From positions 496,001-560,000 of the forward strand of contig CBDCYH010000002.1 of NCBI GenBank assembly GCA_965224105.1: 64,000 nt of DNA, written 5' to 3'. The stretch's first letter is position 1. Every line of letters begins with the position of its first letter. Source of the stretch: CBDCYH01 sp965224105. GTDB lineage: Bacteria; Bacteroidota; Rhodothermia; Rhodothermales; JABDKH01. Of this stretch, positions 47,359 through 56,103 are shown in pieces. Both the position numbers and the translations under genes were made by a program. The notes beneath the pieces are model-generated. The model was not told the origin of the DNA and did not search any database. It saw nothing but the letters and a program-made list of their open reading frames with translations.

Positions 47359-47523
47359 TCGACGTGGAGTGAATCGGATATTTTGCCCAAAATTTTTCAG
47401 CTGAGAACTGATCCCTACGGATAATCACAATGAAAACAAACCACTACGGCCACACCCGGTAACCGGAATGCCAAGGTTACCCCGCAAATTCGGTCAAAGC
47501 AATAGAGCCTTGTACCCCCTTAT

Positions 47524-47544
47524 ATTGGCGGCTTCCCCGCCAAT
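47524..47544 (+). promoter_or_regulatory. hairpin over the ribosome-binding region of the DUF3667 gene
   Basis: ATTGGCGG-CTTCC-CCGCCAAT is a perfect 8-bp inverted repeat with a 5-nt loop, ending 6 nt before ATG 47551. It covers the place where a ribosome-binding site would lie. No T-tract follows at once, so it is not a standard terminator. It may control translation or be an operator. Confidence 0.4.
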
Positions 47545-47550
47545 TTGCTG

Positions 47551-48558
47551 ATGAACCCACACGAAAGACATTTGAACGATTGCCCGAACTGCGATCAACC
47601 GATCAAGGAAAACTTCTGCCCGGCTTGCGGGCAGCCGGCAACAGATTACCGGGCTTCGCTGGGCAGACTAATAAAAGATTTTTTCAGCGACTACCTCCAC
47701 CTCGAATCGCGCTTGTTCAGAACTGTAATCCCGTTGCTCATCAAACCGGGATTCCTTACGCGTGAGTATATGGACGGACGTCGGCAACGATACATCAGAC
47801 CAATCCGGCTGTACCTGGTCGCAACGATTGTGTCGCTCGTCTTGATATCGATGAAACTAGCCGGTGTACTCAGCACCAGCGCAACTTATCAGAGACAAGC
47901 CGACCATGTAATCGCTACTGCAGACACATCCGCTCTGATGAGCAATGACATCTATACATCCCTGGCAGACTCCATGGGATGGCAGGCGTTTCGTCCGACC
48001 ATTGCGCGTCGGGTCGAGGGAGCGCGTGCACGTGTCCGGCAAGCACGACGCGACTCCACCCTAAGCATAGATTCGCTCGCAACCGGTCCGAGGCCGTTTA
48101 GTTACTACCTCAACTCCTTCGGCGCACAAATGAATGATGAGGAGTTCCGCGCGGCTGTTTTTACACGCTTTGTATCCAACATCCCGAAAGTGATGTTCTT
48201 CTTCCTTCCAGTTTTTGCACTTCTCCTCAAAGTGTTTTACATCAGAAGAAAAAGGTTCTACGTAGAGCACCTGATCTTCGCCCTCCACTTTCATGCGTTC
48301 CTGTTTCTCATCACCGCAGCCGCGGTTACCACACCGCTTCACCCGGGATTCGCCGTGTTAATTGGTCTGATTTACTTCATTGCTGGCCTGCGTAGAATTT
48401 ACCAACAGGGGTGGGTGAAGACTATCATCAAAGGCTTGATCATATTTTTCATCTACCAGATCCTCATCGGAACTGCTTTCGGATTCAGCCTGGTTGTGCA
48501 AGGCATAATGGAAGCAGCTGCAACGGAAGGGGTCCCATGGAGACAACTGATTGGCTGA
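47551..48558 (+). CDS. DUF3667-family zinc-ribbon membrane protein
   Basis: A 335-residue protein. Four cysteines at 11, 14, 23 and 26 (DCPNCDQPIKENFCPACGQ) form an N-terminal zinc ribbon. The segment LLIKPGFLTREYMDGRRQRY followed by IRPIRLYL is the DUF3667 signature. Four or more hydrophobic segments follow (about 90-108, 205-225, 240-290, 300-325). The function of the family is unknown. ATG 47551 is preferred to TTG 47545. A hairpin lies just upstream. Confidence 0.88.
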   Translation: MNPHERHLNDCPNCDQPIKENFCPACGQPATDYRASLGRLIKDFFSDYLHLESRLFRTVIPLLIKPGFLTREYMDGRRQRYIRPIRLYLVATIVSLVLISMKLAGVLSTSATYQRQADHVIATADTSALMSNDIYTSLADSMGWQAFRPTIARRVEGARARVRQARRDSTLSIDSLATGPRPFSYYLNSFGAQMNDEEFRAAVFTRFVSNIPKVMFFFLPVFALLLKVFYIRRKRFYVEHLIFALHFHAFLFLITAAAVTTPLHPGFAVLIGLIYFIAGLRRIYQQGWVKTIIKGLIIFFIYQILIGTAFGFSLVVQGIMEAAATEGVPWRQLIG

Positions 48559-48600
48559 TGTATTTTAGGCCGTGGCACCGTTCCATAACTTCGCTCCAGC

Positions 48601-49203
48601 ATGTACATCGTTGATTTAATCGGCACTTTTGTGTTTGCCATCTCGGGTGGGTTGGTAGCCGTCCGTAGTCGGTTAGACGTACTGGGGATTCTCGTGCTCG
48701 CAGTCGCAACCGGTGTGGGCGGCGGGCTCGTGCGCGACGTCGTGTTAGGGTCAACGCCACCGGCCTCGTTCCAGGACGAATGGTACCTGTTTGTCTGCTT
48801 ACTGGCGGGCCTGGGAGTTTTCTTTGCGGCACCCCGGCTGGATCCCGAGTGGAGGTTGGTTCGGCTTGCTGATGCGATAGGACTGGGGGTATTTGCCGCA
48901 ACAGGAGCGGCCAAAGCCGCGGCCTTCGGGTTGGGACCAATCGGAATCTCGATGATGGCGGCGATAACTGCAACCGGTGGGGGAGTAATTCGAGACATGC
49001 TCGTTGTGAAGATTCCCGCCGTGCTGCAAAGGGATTTTTACGCCACTGCAACCATCATTGGCGGCGCGTTCTTCGCCCTGATGCATCACCTGGGCTACCC
49101 CGTTCTGGTCTCAACGGGTATCACGATCGTTGTCACAACCGGACTTCGGCTATTTGCGATGATTCGCGGCCTGAACCTACCTTCTGTCAAACAGCACCAC
49201 TGA
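48601..49203 (+). CDS. UPF0126/TRIC-type cation channel family membrane protein
   Basis: A 200-residue protein with about seven hydrophobic segments. It carries the duplicated family motif: GVGGGLVRDVVLG (first half) and ATGGGVIRDMLV (second half), as in YicG and the bacterial TRIC-related channels. Such proteins form trimeric monovalent cation channels; glycine has been proposed as a substrate for some. It sits 42 bp after the DUF3667 gene and 13 bp before the GH20 gene, so the three may share a transcript. Confidence 0.92.
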   Translation: MYIVDLIGTFVFAISGGLVAVRSRLDVLGILVLAVATGVGGGLVRDVVLGSTPPASFQDEWYLFVCLLAGLGVFFAAPRLDPEWRLVRLADAIGLGVFAATGAAKAAAFGLGPIGISMMAAITATGGGVIRDMLVVKIPAVLQRDFYATATIIGGAFFALMHHLGYPVLVSTGITIVVTTGLRLFAMIRGLNLPSVKQHH

Positions 49204-49216
49204 CCGCCAGGAACCC

Positions 49217-50815
49217 ATGAAGTCCCTATTGCTCGCCTTTTACTTCAGCTGCATCTTTCTGCTAACCGGATGTGAGAACAACGCTGGACAGGAAACCAGA
49301 CAGCTGTATCTGGTGCCGTACCCGCAAAATGTCTCCTTTGGATCTGGTTACGGTTTCGATGTAAGCAGTATAGCGCTTGGAGTGCTCCCGAATGCTGGAA
49401 CTCCCGGACTAGTTAGCTATCTGCGCTCGGAACTGGATGTACTTGTGCCAGGTGCGGTTATCTCGGCTGAGACCTTAAACGTCCTTTTGCACATTAACCC
49501 GGATCTGGATGTACCGTCAAAAGAAGGCTACGAAATCCGTGTTACCGACAAAGCCGCCTCACTGGTTGGCAAATCTGGACAGGGACTGTTCTACGCTGCC
49601 AATACTTTCGCGCAGCTCGCTCACCAGGCGCACCAGTCCGATGGAAAAATACCAGCGGTCACGATTACTGATTCTCCCCGTTTTCCATACCGCGGCCTGC
49701 ACCTTGATGTTGGTCGGCACATGTTTCCGGTCGAGTTTATCAAAAAGTATATCGACAACCTGGCTCGACTGAAGCTGAACACCTTTCACTGGCACCTGAC
49801 AGAAGACCAGGGGTGGCGCATCGAAATAAAGAAGTATCCCAAGCTCACCGAAGTGGGATCAAAAAGAAAAGAAACGATCCTGGAACGAAACTTCGATCCG
49901 TACATCGGGGATGGTACTCCTTATGGAGGCTATTATACGCGGGACGAAATCAGAGAAGTTGTTGCGCATGCGCAGAGCCGATTCGTTACGATCATTCCTG
50001 AGATAGAAATGCCCGGCCATTCGACTGCCGCGATTGCTTCATATCCGGAGCTCGGTTGCACAGGTGAACAACTGGAGGTCGAGTCGGTCTGGGGTGTGCA
50101 CGAACAGGGTGTGTATTGTCCAACCGAAGAAACGTTTTCCTTCCTAGAGGATGTGCTCGCCGAAGTCATCGACTTATTCCCCGGCGAATACATCCACATC
50201 GGAGGGGATGAGGCGCCGAAAACAGTCTGGGAGAATAGCCCGATTGCGCAGGACGTAATTGCTCGAGAGGGTCTTGCCGATGAGCACGAATTGCAGAGCT
50301 ACTTCATCAAAAGGATAGAGGATTTTCTGATTAGCAAAGGTCGACGGCTTATAGGTTGGGATGAAATACTTGAGGGCGGGCTCGCACCAGAGGCAACGGT
50401 AATGTCGTGGCGCGGTGTAAAGGGAGGCATTGAGGCGGCACATCAGGGCCACGAAGTAATTATGACACCAACCACCCACCTTTATTTCGATTACTACCAG
50501 GGCGAGCCGGAGTCGGAGCCGTTGGCGATAGGTGGCGATCTTCCACTGGAGAAGGTCTATTCGTTCGAACCAATCCCGGAAGAGCTCGCGGGGGATGCGG
50601 AAAAATTGGTGCTGGGAGCGCAGGGAAATGTGTGGACCGAGTACATGAAAACCTCAGACCACGTGGAGTACATGGCCTTCCCCAGAGCATGTGCACTTGC
50701 CGAGGTTGTTTGGACACCCAAAGACCGACGGAACTGGGCTGACTTTCGTTACCGGATGGAGATGCACCAGGATAGACTCGCGCTTTTCGGAGTCAATGCC
50801 AGAAAACTGGACTAG
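49217..50815 (+). CDS. GH20 beta-N-acetylhexosaminidase lipoprotein
   Basis: A 532-residue lipoprotein (lipobox LLTGC, Cys19). It has an N-terminal GH20b domain (about 30-150) and a GH20 barrel beginning at FPYRGLHLDVGRHMFP. Further motifs are FHWHLTEDQGWRIEIK, IPEIEMPGHSTAAIASYP and the catalytic Asp331-Glu332 pair in IHIGGDEAPK. A conserved tryptophan block (VMSWRGVKGG, GAQGNVWTEYM) lies downstream. It removes terminal GlcNAc or GalNAc from chitin oligosaccharides or glycans in the periplasm or at the surface. It is convergent with the anti-sigma gene. Confidence 0.95.
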   Translation: MKSLLLAFYFSCIFLLTGCENNAGQETRQLYLVPYPQNVSFGSGYGFDVSSIALGVLPNAGTPGLVSYLRSELDVLVPGAVISAETLNVLLHINPDLDVPSKEGYEIRVTDKAASLVGKSGQGLFYAANTFAQLAHQAHQSDGKIPAVTITDSPRFPYRGLHLDVGRHMFPVEFIKKYIDNLARLKLNTFHWHLTEDQGWRIEIKKYPKLTEVGSKRKETILERNFDPYIGDGTPYGGYYTRDEIREVVAHAQSRFVTIIPEIEMPGHSTAAIASYPELGCTGEQLEVESVWGVHEQGVYCPTEETFSFLEDVLAEVIDLFPGEYIHIGGDEAPKTVWENSPIAQDVIAREGLADEHELQSYFIKRIEDFLISKGRRLIGWDEILEGGLAPEATVMSWRGVKGGIEAAHQGHEVIMTPTTHLYFDYYQGEPESEPLAIGGDLPLEKVYSFEPIPEELAGDAEKLVLGAQGNVWTEYMKTSDHVEYMAFPRACALAEVVWTPKDRRNWADFRYRMEMHQDRLALFGVNARKLD

Positions 50816-50840
50816 CTGTCTACAGCGGATCGTTGGACCC

Positions 50841-51422
50841 CTATGGCATTGCAAACGTTTCGACCATCTGATATGATCGCGCCGGTTTAGGATCTTCCTG
50901 CCTGAGTGGCGTGATGTGACCTCGCGAAAAAATTACAACCGGTAACAGTTCGGCTGGAGTCACTGTCGGACCCGCTTCCGGATCAACGTGATCTACTGAC
51001 TGCACGGCGTATAACGGCTCGTCACTGCTGTTGGTAATGTGGTCTGACAGAATAAATCCAAATGAGAACGCCATAAGCAGGGCTGCCAGCAACATCGGGC
51101 TTGGCTTGAACAGCGACAAGATAATCTTGTTGTGCAGCTTGAGCGAGATGCGAGATGCAAGCGCTTTCTCAAGCTCGAGCCTTTCCCGGAGCTTCGATTG
51201 GAACTCATCGGAAGTACATTGCCTTCCGCTACAGCTGACAAGTAGTTGGTGGGCTTCTTTCAGCTTCCGTACATAGGCCTCGACTTCGGCATCCTGGCGG
51301 AGCCACTCTTTGAAGACCTCCTCCACATCCTCATCCATGGTGCCATCTACGTACTCGCAGATAAGCTCGTGGAATGCAGAATCAGACGGTTTTTCAGAAT
51401 CGGAGTTGTAGATATTGTCCAT
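50841..51422 (-). CDS. anti-sigma factor-like membrane protein
   Basis: A 193-residue protein with an acidic N-terminal cytoplasmic part (ELICEYVDGTMDEDVEEVFKEW, the layout of anti-sigma N-terminal domains but without the HxxxCxxC zinc motif), one membrane helix (about 115-135, PMLLAALLMAFSFGFILSD) and a short periplasmic tail. It lies 87 bp downstream of an ECF sigma factor on the same strand, so it is the likely antagonist. ATG 51422 is chosen over 51455 as it begins the acidic region. Sequence similarity to a named family is weak. Confidence 0.65.
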   Translation of the reverse strand: MDNIYNSDSEKPSDSAFHELICEYVDGTMDEDVEEVFKEWLRQDAEVEAYVRKLKEAHQLLVSCSGRQCTSDEFQSKLRERLELEKALASRISLKLHNKIILSLFKPSPMLLAALLMAFSFGFILSDHITNSSDEPLYAVQSVDHVDPEAGPTVTPAELLPVVIFSRGHITPLRQEDPKPARSYQMVETFAMP

Positions 51423-51509
51423 AGGCGGTGTTTTTCTCCCAGAACAGGAGTCCACGCCTCGTAGGGTCGATACGCAGATAGATGGGTGATCGACCTCTGG
51501 ACGAAACTA

Positions 51510-52187
51510 CTAAAGCTCGTCGTGGGGCGTGTAAATATCCTTTAGCAGGGACTGCAACTTCGTTCGCCCACGATTGATCCGACTTTTTACAGTACCCATT
51601 GGAAGTCCTGTAATTTCAGCAATTTCCTCGTAGGCAAGCTGCTGGACGTCTCTCAATACGACAACTTCGCGAAATTCCTCCGGAATCTGCTTCAGAGCCT
51701 CCTGGATAAAATGATCCTGGATCATGCTCTCCGTGTGCTTGACCGGCGAAAACGTGTCATCCGGAATCTCTACTTCATACTCCTCATCGTCTCTGTTCAC
51801 GGACTGCAACGAGTAGAGTCTCCTCCTCTTTCGCTTGCGGTACTCCGAACGAGCCAGGTTGCCCGCGATAGTGTAGAGCCAGGTCGAATACTTGGCAATT
51901 CGGCGATACGAATGCCGGTTTCGGTATACGCGCAGGAACGTTTCCTGAAGAAGATCCTCGCACTCCTTCATGTCACCCAAAAACCTGTAAATATAATTGG
52001 TTAGCGGGTCCTTATACCGGCTCACCAGAATATCGAATGCCTCTACCGTTCCCATCTGGAACTGAGACATCAGGTCTTCGTCACTCATCTGCAAAAGTGC
52101 GTCGTAGTGGCGATTCACGCTCTTTTTCGGTTTGGAACCTGCCGCCTTTTTGGCAACAATGGTTGTTCTCTCAACCGTCTTGGGCAT
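51510..52187 (-). CDS. ECF RNA polymerase sigma factor
   Basis: A 225-residue sigma factor. Region 2: AFDILVSRYKDPLTNYIYRF, EDLLQETFLRVYRNRHSY and KYSTWLYTIAGNLARSEYRK. Region 4: IPEEFREVVVLRDVQQLAYEEIAEITGLPMGTVKSRINRGRTKL. A basic, Ala/Lys-rich N-terminal extension of about 25 residues precedes region 2. It probably directs an envelope-stress or similar regulon and is held by the membrane protein encoded just downstream. An 8-bp hairpin lies in its leader. Confidence 0.96.
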   Translation of the reverse strand: MPKTVERTTIVAKKAAGSKPKKSVNRHYDALLQMSDEDLMSQFQMGTVEAFDILVSRYKDPLTNYIYRFLGDMKECEDLLQETFLRVYRNRHSYRRIAKYSTWLYTIAGNLARSEYRKRKRRRLYSLQSVNRDDEEYEVEIPDDTFSPVKHTESMIQDHFIQEALKQIPEEFREVVVLRDVQQLAYEEIAEITGLPMGTVKSRINRGRTKLQSLLKDIYTPHDEL

Positions 52188-52211
52188 ATTTTTCTAACTC
52201 TTTAGGGTTTC

Positions 52212-52237
52212 TGATGTGCCGTTGCGAAAGCACATCA
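52212..52237 (-). promoter_or_regulatory. 8-bp hairpin in the leader of the ECF sigma gene
   Basis: TGATGTGC (52212-52219) and GCACATCA (52230-52237) form a perfect stem with a 10-nt loop, between holA and the sigma gene on the minus strand. No T-tract follows in the minus direction. It could be an operator, a leader hairpin or a weak terminator of holA. Confidence 0.4.
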
Positions 52238-52273
52238 ATCTTGTAAGATACTAATCTCGAACGATATTTGCTT

Positions 52274-53314
52274 TTACGCCCGTTTTGGGCCATTCCTCAT
52301 TAGTTGTACTAAAAGCAAAGTCATTACAACGTGGGCGTTCATCTGTGATCCTCCCTTGATCTCAAACTCGGCTGCCATCAGCGCACGGAGACCTTTGCGT
52401 ACCTGAACGGGCCCCATGGCCACGCACGCTTGCTGCAGCTCGGACATCTGATAGTCTTTCACCCCCAGCCTCCGGATAATTTCAGCGCGAGACATCTCGG
52501 CCTTCGGATTGGAAAACTTCACCAACTGCCAGAGCCGGACGTAGAAACGCGACAATACCGAAATGATGATCAGCGAGGCTCCGATATCATTGGATCCGCG
52601 CTGAAGCATTTTTTCTGTGATGTACATCGCTCGATCGAACTGCTGGCTTGCAACCGCCCTTTGCAGCTCAAAGACATTAATGTCTCTTGTCTGGCCTGCC
52701 ACAAGTAAGACGTCCTCTTGCGTCACTTTTTTCCTCGCTCCAAGAAAGGCCGCCAATTTATCCAGCTCGGTTGATGCAACTGCCAAGTCCGACCCAACAA
52801 ATTCCTTCAATGTCTGCAGCGCGCGACCGTCAATGGAGACTCCCCGCTCCTGTAAACCGTCGCGAAGCCATGGACCCATCTTGTTCGACCGTGGAGCAGA
52901 AACAGAAACGCTTGCGACAGAATTTTTTATTGCCCGATATGGATTGTGCGTGAGGTTGGGCTTCTTCCTGCAGATGAGCGCCACTACCGCATGCGGATTG
53001 GGCTTCTGCACATAGCTCGCTAACAACTCGTTGTCTTCCAATTTTTCGAAGTCCCGCACGATAACCAGCCGCCGCTCAGCCATTACCGGAAACGCACTAC
53101 AAACCGCGAGCACTTGCTGCGCTGAAACCTCAGCCCCGTACAAAATATCCAGATTGAACGACCGCTCCGCCTCGCTCACGACAGACGTAATCAGCTGCTT
53201 CTGCAACCTGTCGGCCAGCAGTTGTGCGTCGCCATAAACGAAATAGACCGGTTGGAAATTTCCGGCGTTTATGCCGGCCATTGCCTGGTCGTATGATAGA
53301 TTCTTTTTTGCCAT
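52274..53314 (-). CDS. holA: DNA polymerase III subunit delta
   Basis: A 346-residue clamp-loader subunit. The N-terminus NFQPVYFVYGDAQLLADRLQ and RRLVIVRDFEKLE, the central LKEFVGSDLAVASTELDKLA and the VFELQRAVASQQFDRAMYI segment follow the HolA layout (domain I with degenerate Walker A, domain II, helical collar domain III). It loads the beta clamp on DNA together with tau and delta prime. The upstream 316 bp is intergenic and divergent from the APC permease. Confidence 0.93.
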   Translation of the reverse strand: MAKKNLSYDQAMAGINAGNFQPVYFVYGDAQLLADRLQKQLITSVVSEAERSFNLDILYGAEVSAQQVLAVCSAFPVMAERRLVIVRDFEKLEDNELLASYVQKPNPHAVVALICRKKPNLTHNPYRAIKNSVASVSVSAPRSNKMGPWLRDGLQERGVSIDGRALQTLKEFVGSDLAVASTELDKLAAFLGARKKVTQEDVLLVAGQTRDINVFELQRAVASQQFDRAMYITEKMLQRGSNDIGASLIIISVLSRFYVRLWQLVKFSNPKAEMSRAEIIRRLGVKDYQMSELQQACVAMGPVQVRKGLRALMAAEFEIKGGSQMNAHVVMTLLLVQLMRNGPKRA

Positions 53315-53630
53315 CCGAAGAGTAGGGACCTTCGCACCAGCCCAGTCGGGCTTATCTAGCGAATAACGAAGAATTTCCCCCGTTATTGTTGCCGATCCTA
53401 CTTATTTCGAATCCCGAGTGCCTGCTTTTTGCCGAATCCGGCAAACATTCAAAAAGCGCAACAGCAATAATGATGTGCATCGCGAGCACTGTCGCACTAT
53501 CTGGGCCCCTCTTTAAATCCTATCGACCAACTCCAGGGACAATCTTAAATCCTGGCCCAAAATGATCGACTTCTCACCACCCCCCCGAGCAACAGGCATT
53601 TAGCGTATACTTCTTTCGCAGGCAAGCACT
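53315..53630. other. 316-bp divergent intergenic region
   Basis: The region separates holA (minus) from the APC permease (plus) and must hold both promoters. It contains a perfect 7-bp hairpin, TTTGCCG-AATC-CGGCAAA at 53428-53445, and a C-rich run near 53578-53587. I see no open frame with coding character, no tRNA and no terminator T-tract next to the hairpin. It may be an operator. Confidence 0.5.
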
Positions 53631-54986
53631 ATGCATTCACCCCCAACACATCAGAAGCCAGCCGAATTAAAGAAGGCGCTGAGAGTCTCCGACGGCATCG
53701 CGCTGCTCATTGGCATCACCATCGGGTCCGGCATCTTCTCGACCCCGTCCATCATCGCCGGCTACTTCCCAACGTTCCAGGCGATTATGCTCACGTGGAT
53801 TATCGTCGGAGGTTTTGTACTGATCGGCGGGCTGATCTACGCAGAGCTTGGCACCCGCTTCCCCGTCACCGGCGGCGAATACATCTACCTGTCGCGGGCA
53901 TTCGGACCAACAGTAGGTTTCATCTTCGGATGGGCACAGCTTTTCATTATTCGCACAAGCCCCACAGCCGGCCTCGCGTTAATTGCTTCTGATTATCTCG
54001 GATTCTTCTTCGAGATGGATCAGACAAACAAAATGTTGGTAGCGATCGGGTTCATCGCACTGGTGGCAGCGTTCAACTACGTCGGAGTAGAGCGGGCAAG
54101 CACCTTCCAAAAAATCACGACACTCCTCAAGGTCGGCGGGCTCGTAGTCTTCGCCATCGGGGGCCTGATATTGATGCGGGGATCGGAAAGCCAGCTGATG
54201 GAAGTAGCGCCACTTGAAGGTCCTGCCACCGGGTTGTCAGCAATCGTCGCCGCATTGATGCTGATCGTCTTCACCCACACTGGCTGGGATAGGGTGGGCT
54301 ATGTTGCGGGCGAAATGAAAAATCCGCGCGAGGTAATTCCAAAAAGTATGCTCGTGGGTTTGTCTATTGTTCTGATTATCTACTGGGTTACCGTCACAGT
54401 CTATCATTACGCGCTGGGCGTTGAAGCTATGCGACTTACAGCGACACCGGCCGCCGATGTCGCCCAGATAATGGTTGGACCTATTGGTGCGTCGCTCATC
54501 GCAGCGCTTGCGATCGTGTCGGCCATCAGTTCAATAAACGGAACTACCATGTCCGCCAGCCGGGTGTACTACGCCATGGCAAACGAGAAACGTTTTTTTC
54601 GCACCTTCGACTATGTGCATCCAACATTCCGCACTCCATCGCGGGCGATAATTGCACACGCGGTATGGGCCATGGTGATCCTACTCGTTCGAGGGACATT
54701 TGAGAATATCGCCGCCGGTATGGTGTTCGCAATTTTAATCTTCTACGGCCTCACCACCATCGCCCTCTTCAAATATCGTTGGGAAAATGCCGGTGAGAGC
54801 AATGCGTTCAAAATGCCCGGGTATCCCATATTACCCGCGATCTACCTTGCAGGAATAGTCTTGCTCCTAATCGCACGAGTCACCTACTACCCATCACAGT
54901 CGATGGCGGATCTTGCATACGTAGCTTCAGGGATACCGGTAGCGTGGTACTGGGTGCGGAAAAACCGGCCAGAGAGGACCGACTAG
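53631..54986 (+). CDS. APC-superfamily amino acid permease
   Basis: A 451-residue protein with about 12 membrane segments. It begins with a cytoplasmic N-terminus and IALLIGITIGSGIFSTPSII, the helix-1 motif with the unwound GSGIF segment that binds the amino acid backbone. Later features are AELGTRFPVTGGEYIYLSRAFG, GWDRVGYVAGEMKNPREVIPKS and SSINGTTMSASRVYYAMA, as in LAT/APC transporters. The specific substrate cannot be told. No partner gene is adjacent on the same strand. Confidence 0.93.
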   Translation: MHSPPTHQKPAELKKALRVSDGIALLIGITIGSGIFSTPSIIAGYFPTFQAIMLTWIIVGGFVLIGGLIYAELGTRFPVTGGEYIYLSRAFGPTVGFIFGWAQLFIIRTSPTAGLALIASDYLGFFFEMDQTNKMLVAIGFIALVAAFNYVGVERASTFQKITTLLKVGGLVVFAIGGLILMRGSESQLMEVAPLEGPATGLSAIVAALMLIVFTHTGWDRVGYVAGEMKNPREVIPKSMLVGLSIVLIIYWVTVTVYHYALGVEAMRLTATPAADVAQIMVGPIGASLIAALAIVSAISSINGTTMSASRVYYAMANEKRFFRTFDYVHPTFRTPSRAIIAHAVWAMVILLVRGTFENIAAGMVFAILIFYGLTTIALFKYRWENAGESNAFKMPGYPILPAIYLAGIVLLLIARVTYYPSQSMADLAYVASGIPVAWYWVRKNRPERTD

Positions 54987-55013
54987 GCTGCGGCCGAACA
55001 CTCGATGCGCTAG

Positions 55014-55619
55014 CTACTCGCGGGCGATTGGTTGAGGATCGAAATCGAGTGATTCGAAAAACTGCAGCATGTACGATTCTCCGGCGCCTTCATACGCCGC
55101 GAGAATGACAAACGTGTTACCTCGCTGGAAACCTCTCACGACGTTGTCACCTGCTAGACCGAAGGGTCCGTCAACCAGGGATTCAAAACCCCGCGTCCCG
55201 TCGAATGTTATCGCCGTTGTCGTCTCCTCATCGGGACCCCAGGTTTTTAGCAGAGACAACAGCTGCTCCTCATCCCACGGTATCTCCGTTGGTAATTGAA
55301 CGCGGCCACACCACAGCGCGTAACTATTTTCGAACAGGTTAAATTCGTACTTGTTGATGAGGGCTTGTTCGGATCCAATCATCCCCCGGGAATTTGTGAA
55401 GATGGGCTGACCGGGTGCGTCAAACGCAAGTCGACAATCCTCGCTTAGATGGGATAACCAGACCGGCTCGGATGGCTCCTGGATATCTGATGGAGTATCA
55501 ATATCGACACCTTGATCACCAACGCGTTTCGAACATCCGGTCACCAGCAACAATGCGACCGCAAGAGTCAACATAATCGCTCTACGCAGTTTTCCTGGAT
55601 TCTGTTCGTCGCTAGTCAT
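55014..55619 (-). CDS. lipoprotein of unknown function
   Basis: A 201-residue protein with a lipoprotein signal (lipobox LVTGC, Cys29) and an acidic, Pro-rich linker (DIDTPSDIQEPSEPVW). The mature domain has mixed strands with two cysteines (EDCRLAF, YALWCGRVQL) that could form a disulfide. No family is recognised. It lies 22 bp after the DinB-like gene and may share its transcript. Confidence 0.7.
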   Translation of the reverse strand: MTSDEQNPGKLRRAIMLTLAVALLLVTGCSKRVGDQGVDIDTPSDIQEPSEPVWLSHLSEDCRLAFDAPGQPIFTNSRGMIGSEQALINKYEFNLFENSYALWCGRVQLPTEIPWDEEQLLSLLKTWGPDEETTTAITFDGTRGFESLVDGPFGLAGDNVVRGFQRGNTFVILAAYEGAGESYMLQFFESLDFDPQPIARE

Positions 55620-55641
55620 CGTCCCTGGTTAACTTGGGTGA

Positions 55642-56103
55642 CTAGCTCCGGATCCCCCACCCACTGCCAAGAATTCGCTCGCCAATTGCGCGGAGCCGAT
55701 CCGTATCATCCACCACATACTGGCGCAGTTTTTCGGATAAAGTAGCCTCACCTTCATTCTTGTACCAGGCAGACATATCGAGACCCCGCGCCCACTCGAC
55801 AAGTGCATTGCGAGCCGCCGCCCACTGATGGAGCAATCCTTCGCACGACACTTCAGTGATCGTCTCGCTGATTTCCGGCAAATCGATGGCGTGAGATTTT
55901 ATTCGAGCCCTCTCCACTTGCAGCCCGTCGAGGACCATGCGCTTGATGGATATCGAGACCCCTTCGACCTCCGATTCAATAAGCTTGGGAGGTAACAGCG
56001 ACAGACTCTCCCTGAATGCGATCAGCTCTTCGGCGTGGTAGGCCAGCTGATCGATGATCATCGAGATGTCCGTCCGGTCGTCGCTCAAGCAACTAGTGGA
56101 CAT
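55642..56103 (-). CDS. DinB-like helical protein
   Basis: A 153-residue, largely helical protein (IIDQLAYHAEELIAFRESL, LLHQWAAARNALVEWARGL, EKLRQYVVDDTDRLRAIGER) with the periodicity of a four-helix DinB/YfiT bundle. The assignment is weak; the metal-binding His triad is not clear. Its start overlaps the end of nuoI by 11 bp (ATG within GATGTCCACTAG); an in-frame ATG at 56061 is an alternative. Confidence 0.55.
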   Translation of the reverse strand: MSTSCLSDDRTDISMIIDQLAYHAEELIAFRESLSLLPPKLIESEVEGVSISIKRMVLDGLQVERARIKSHAIDLPEISETITEVSCEGLLHQWAAARNALVEWARGLDMSAWYKNEGEATLSEKLRQYVVDDTDRLRAIGERILGSGWGIRS

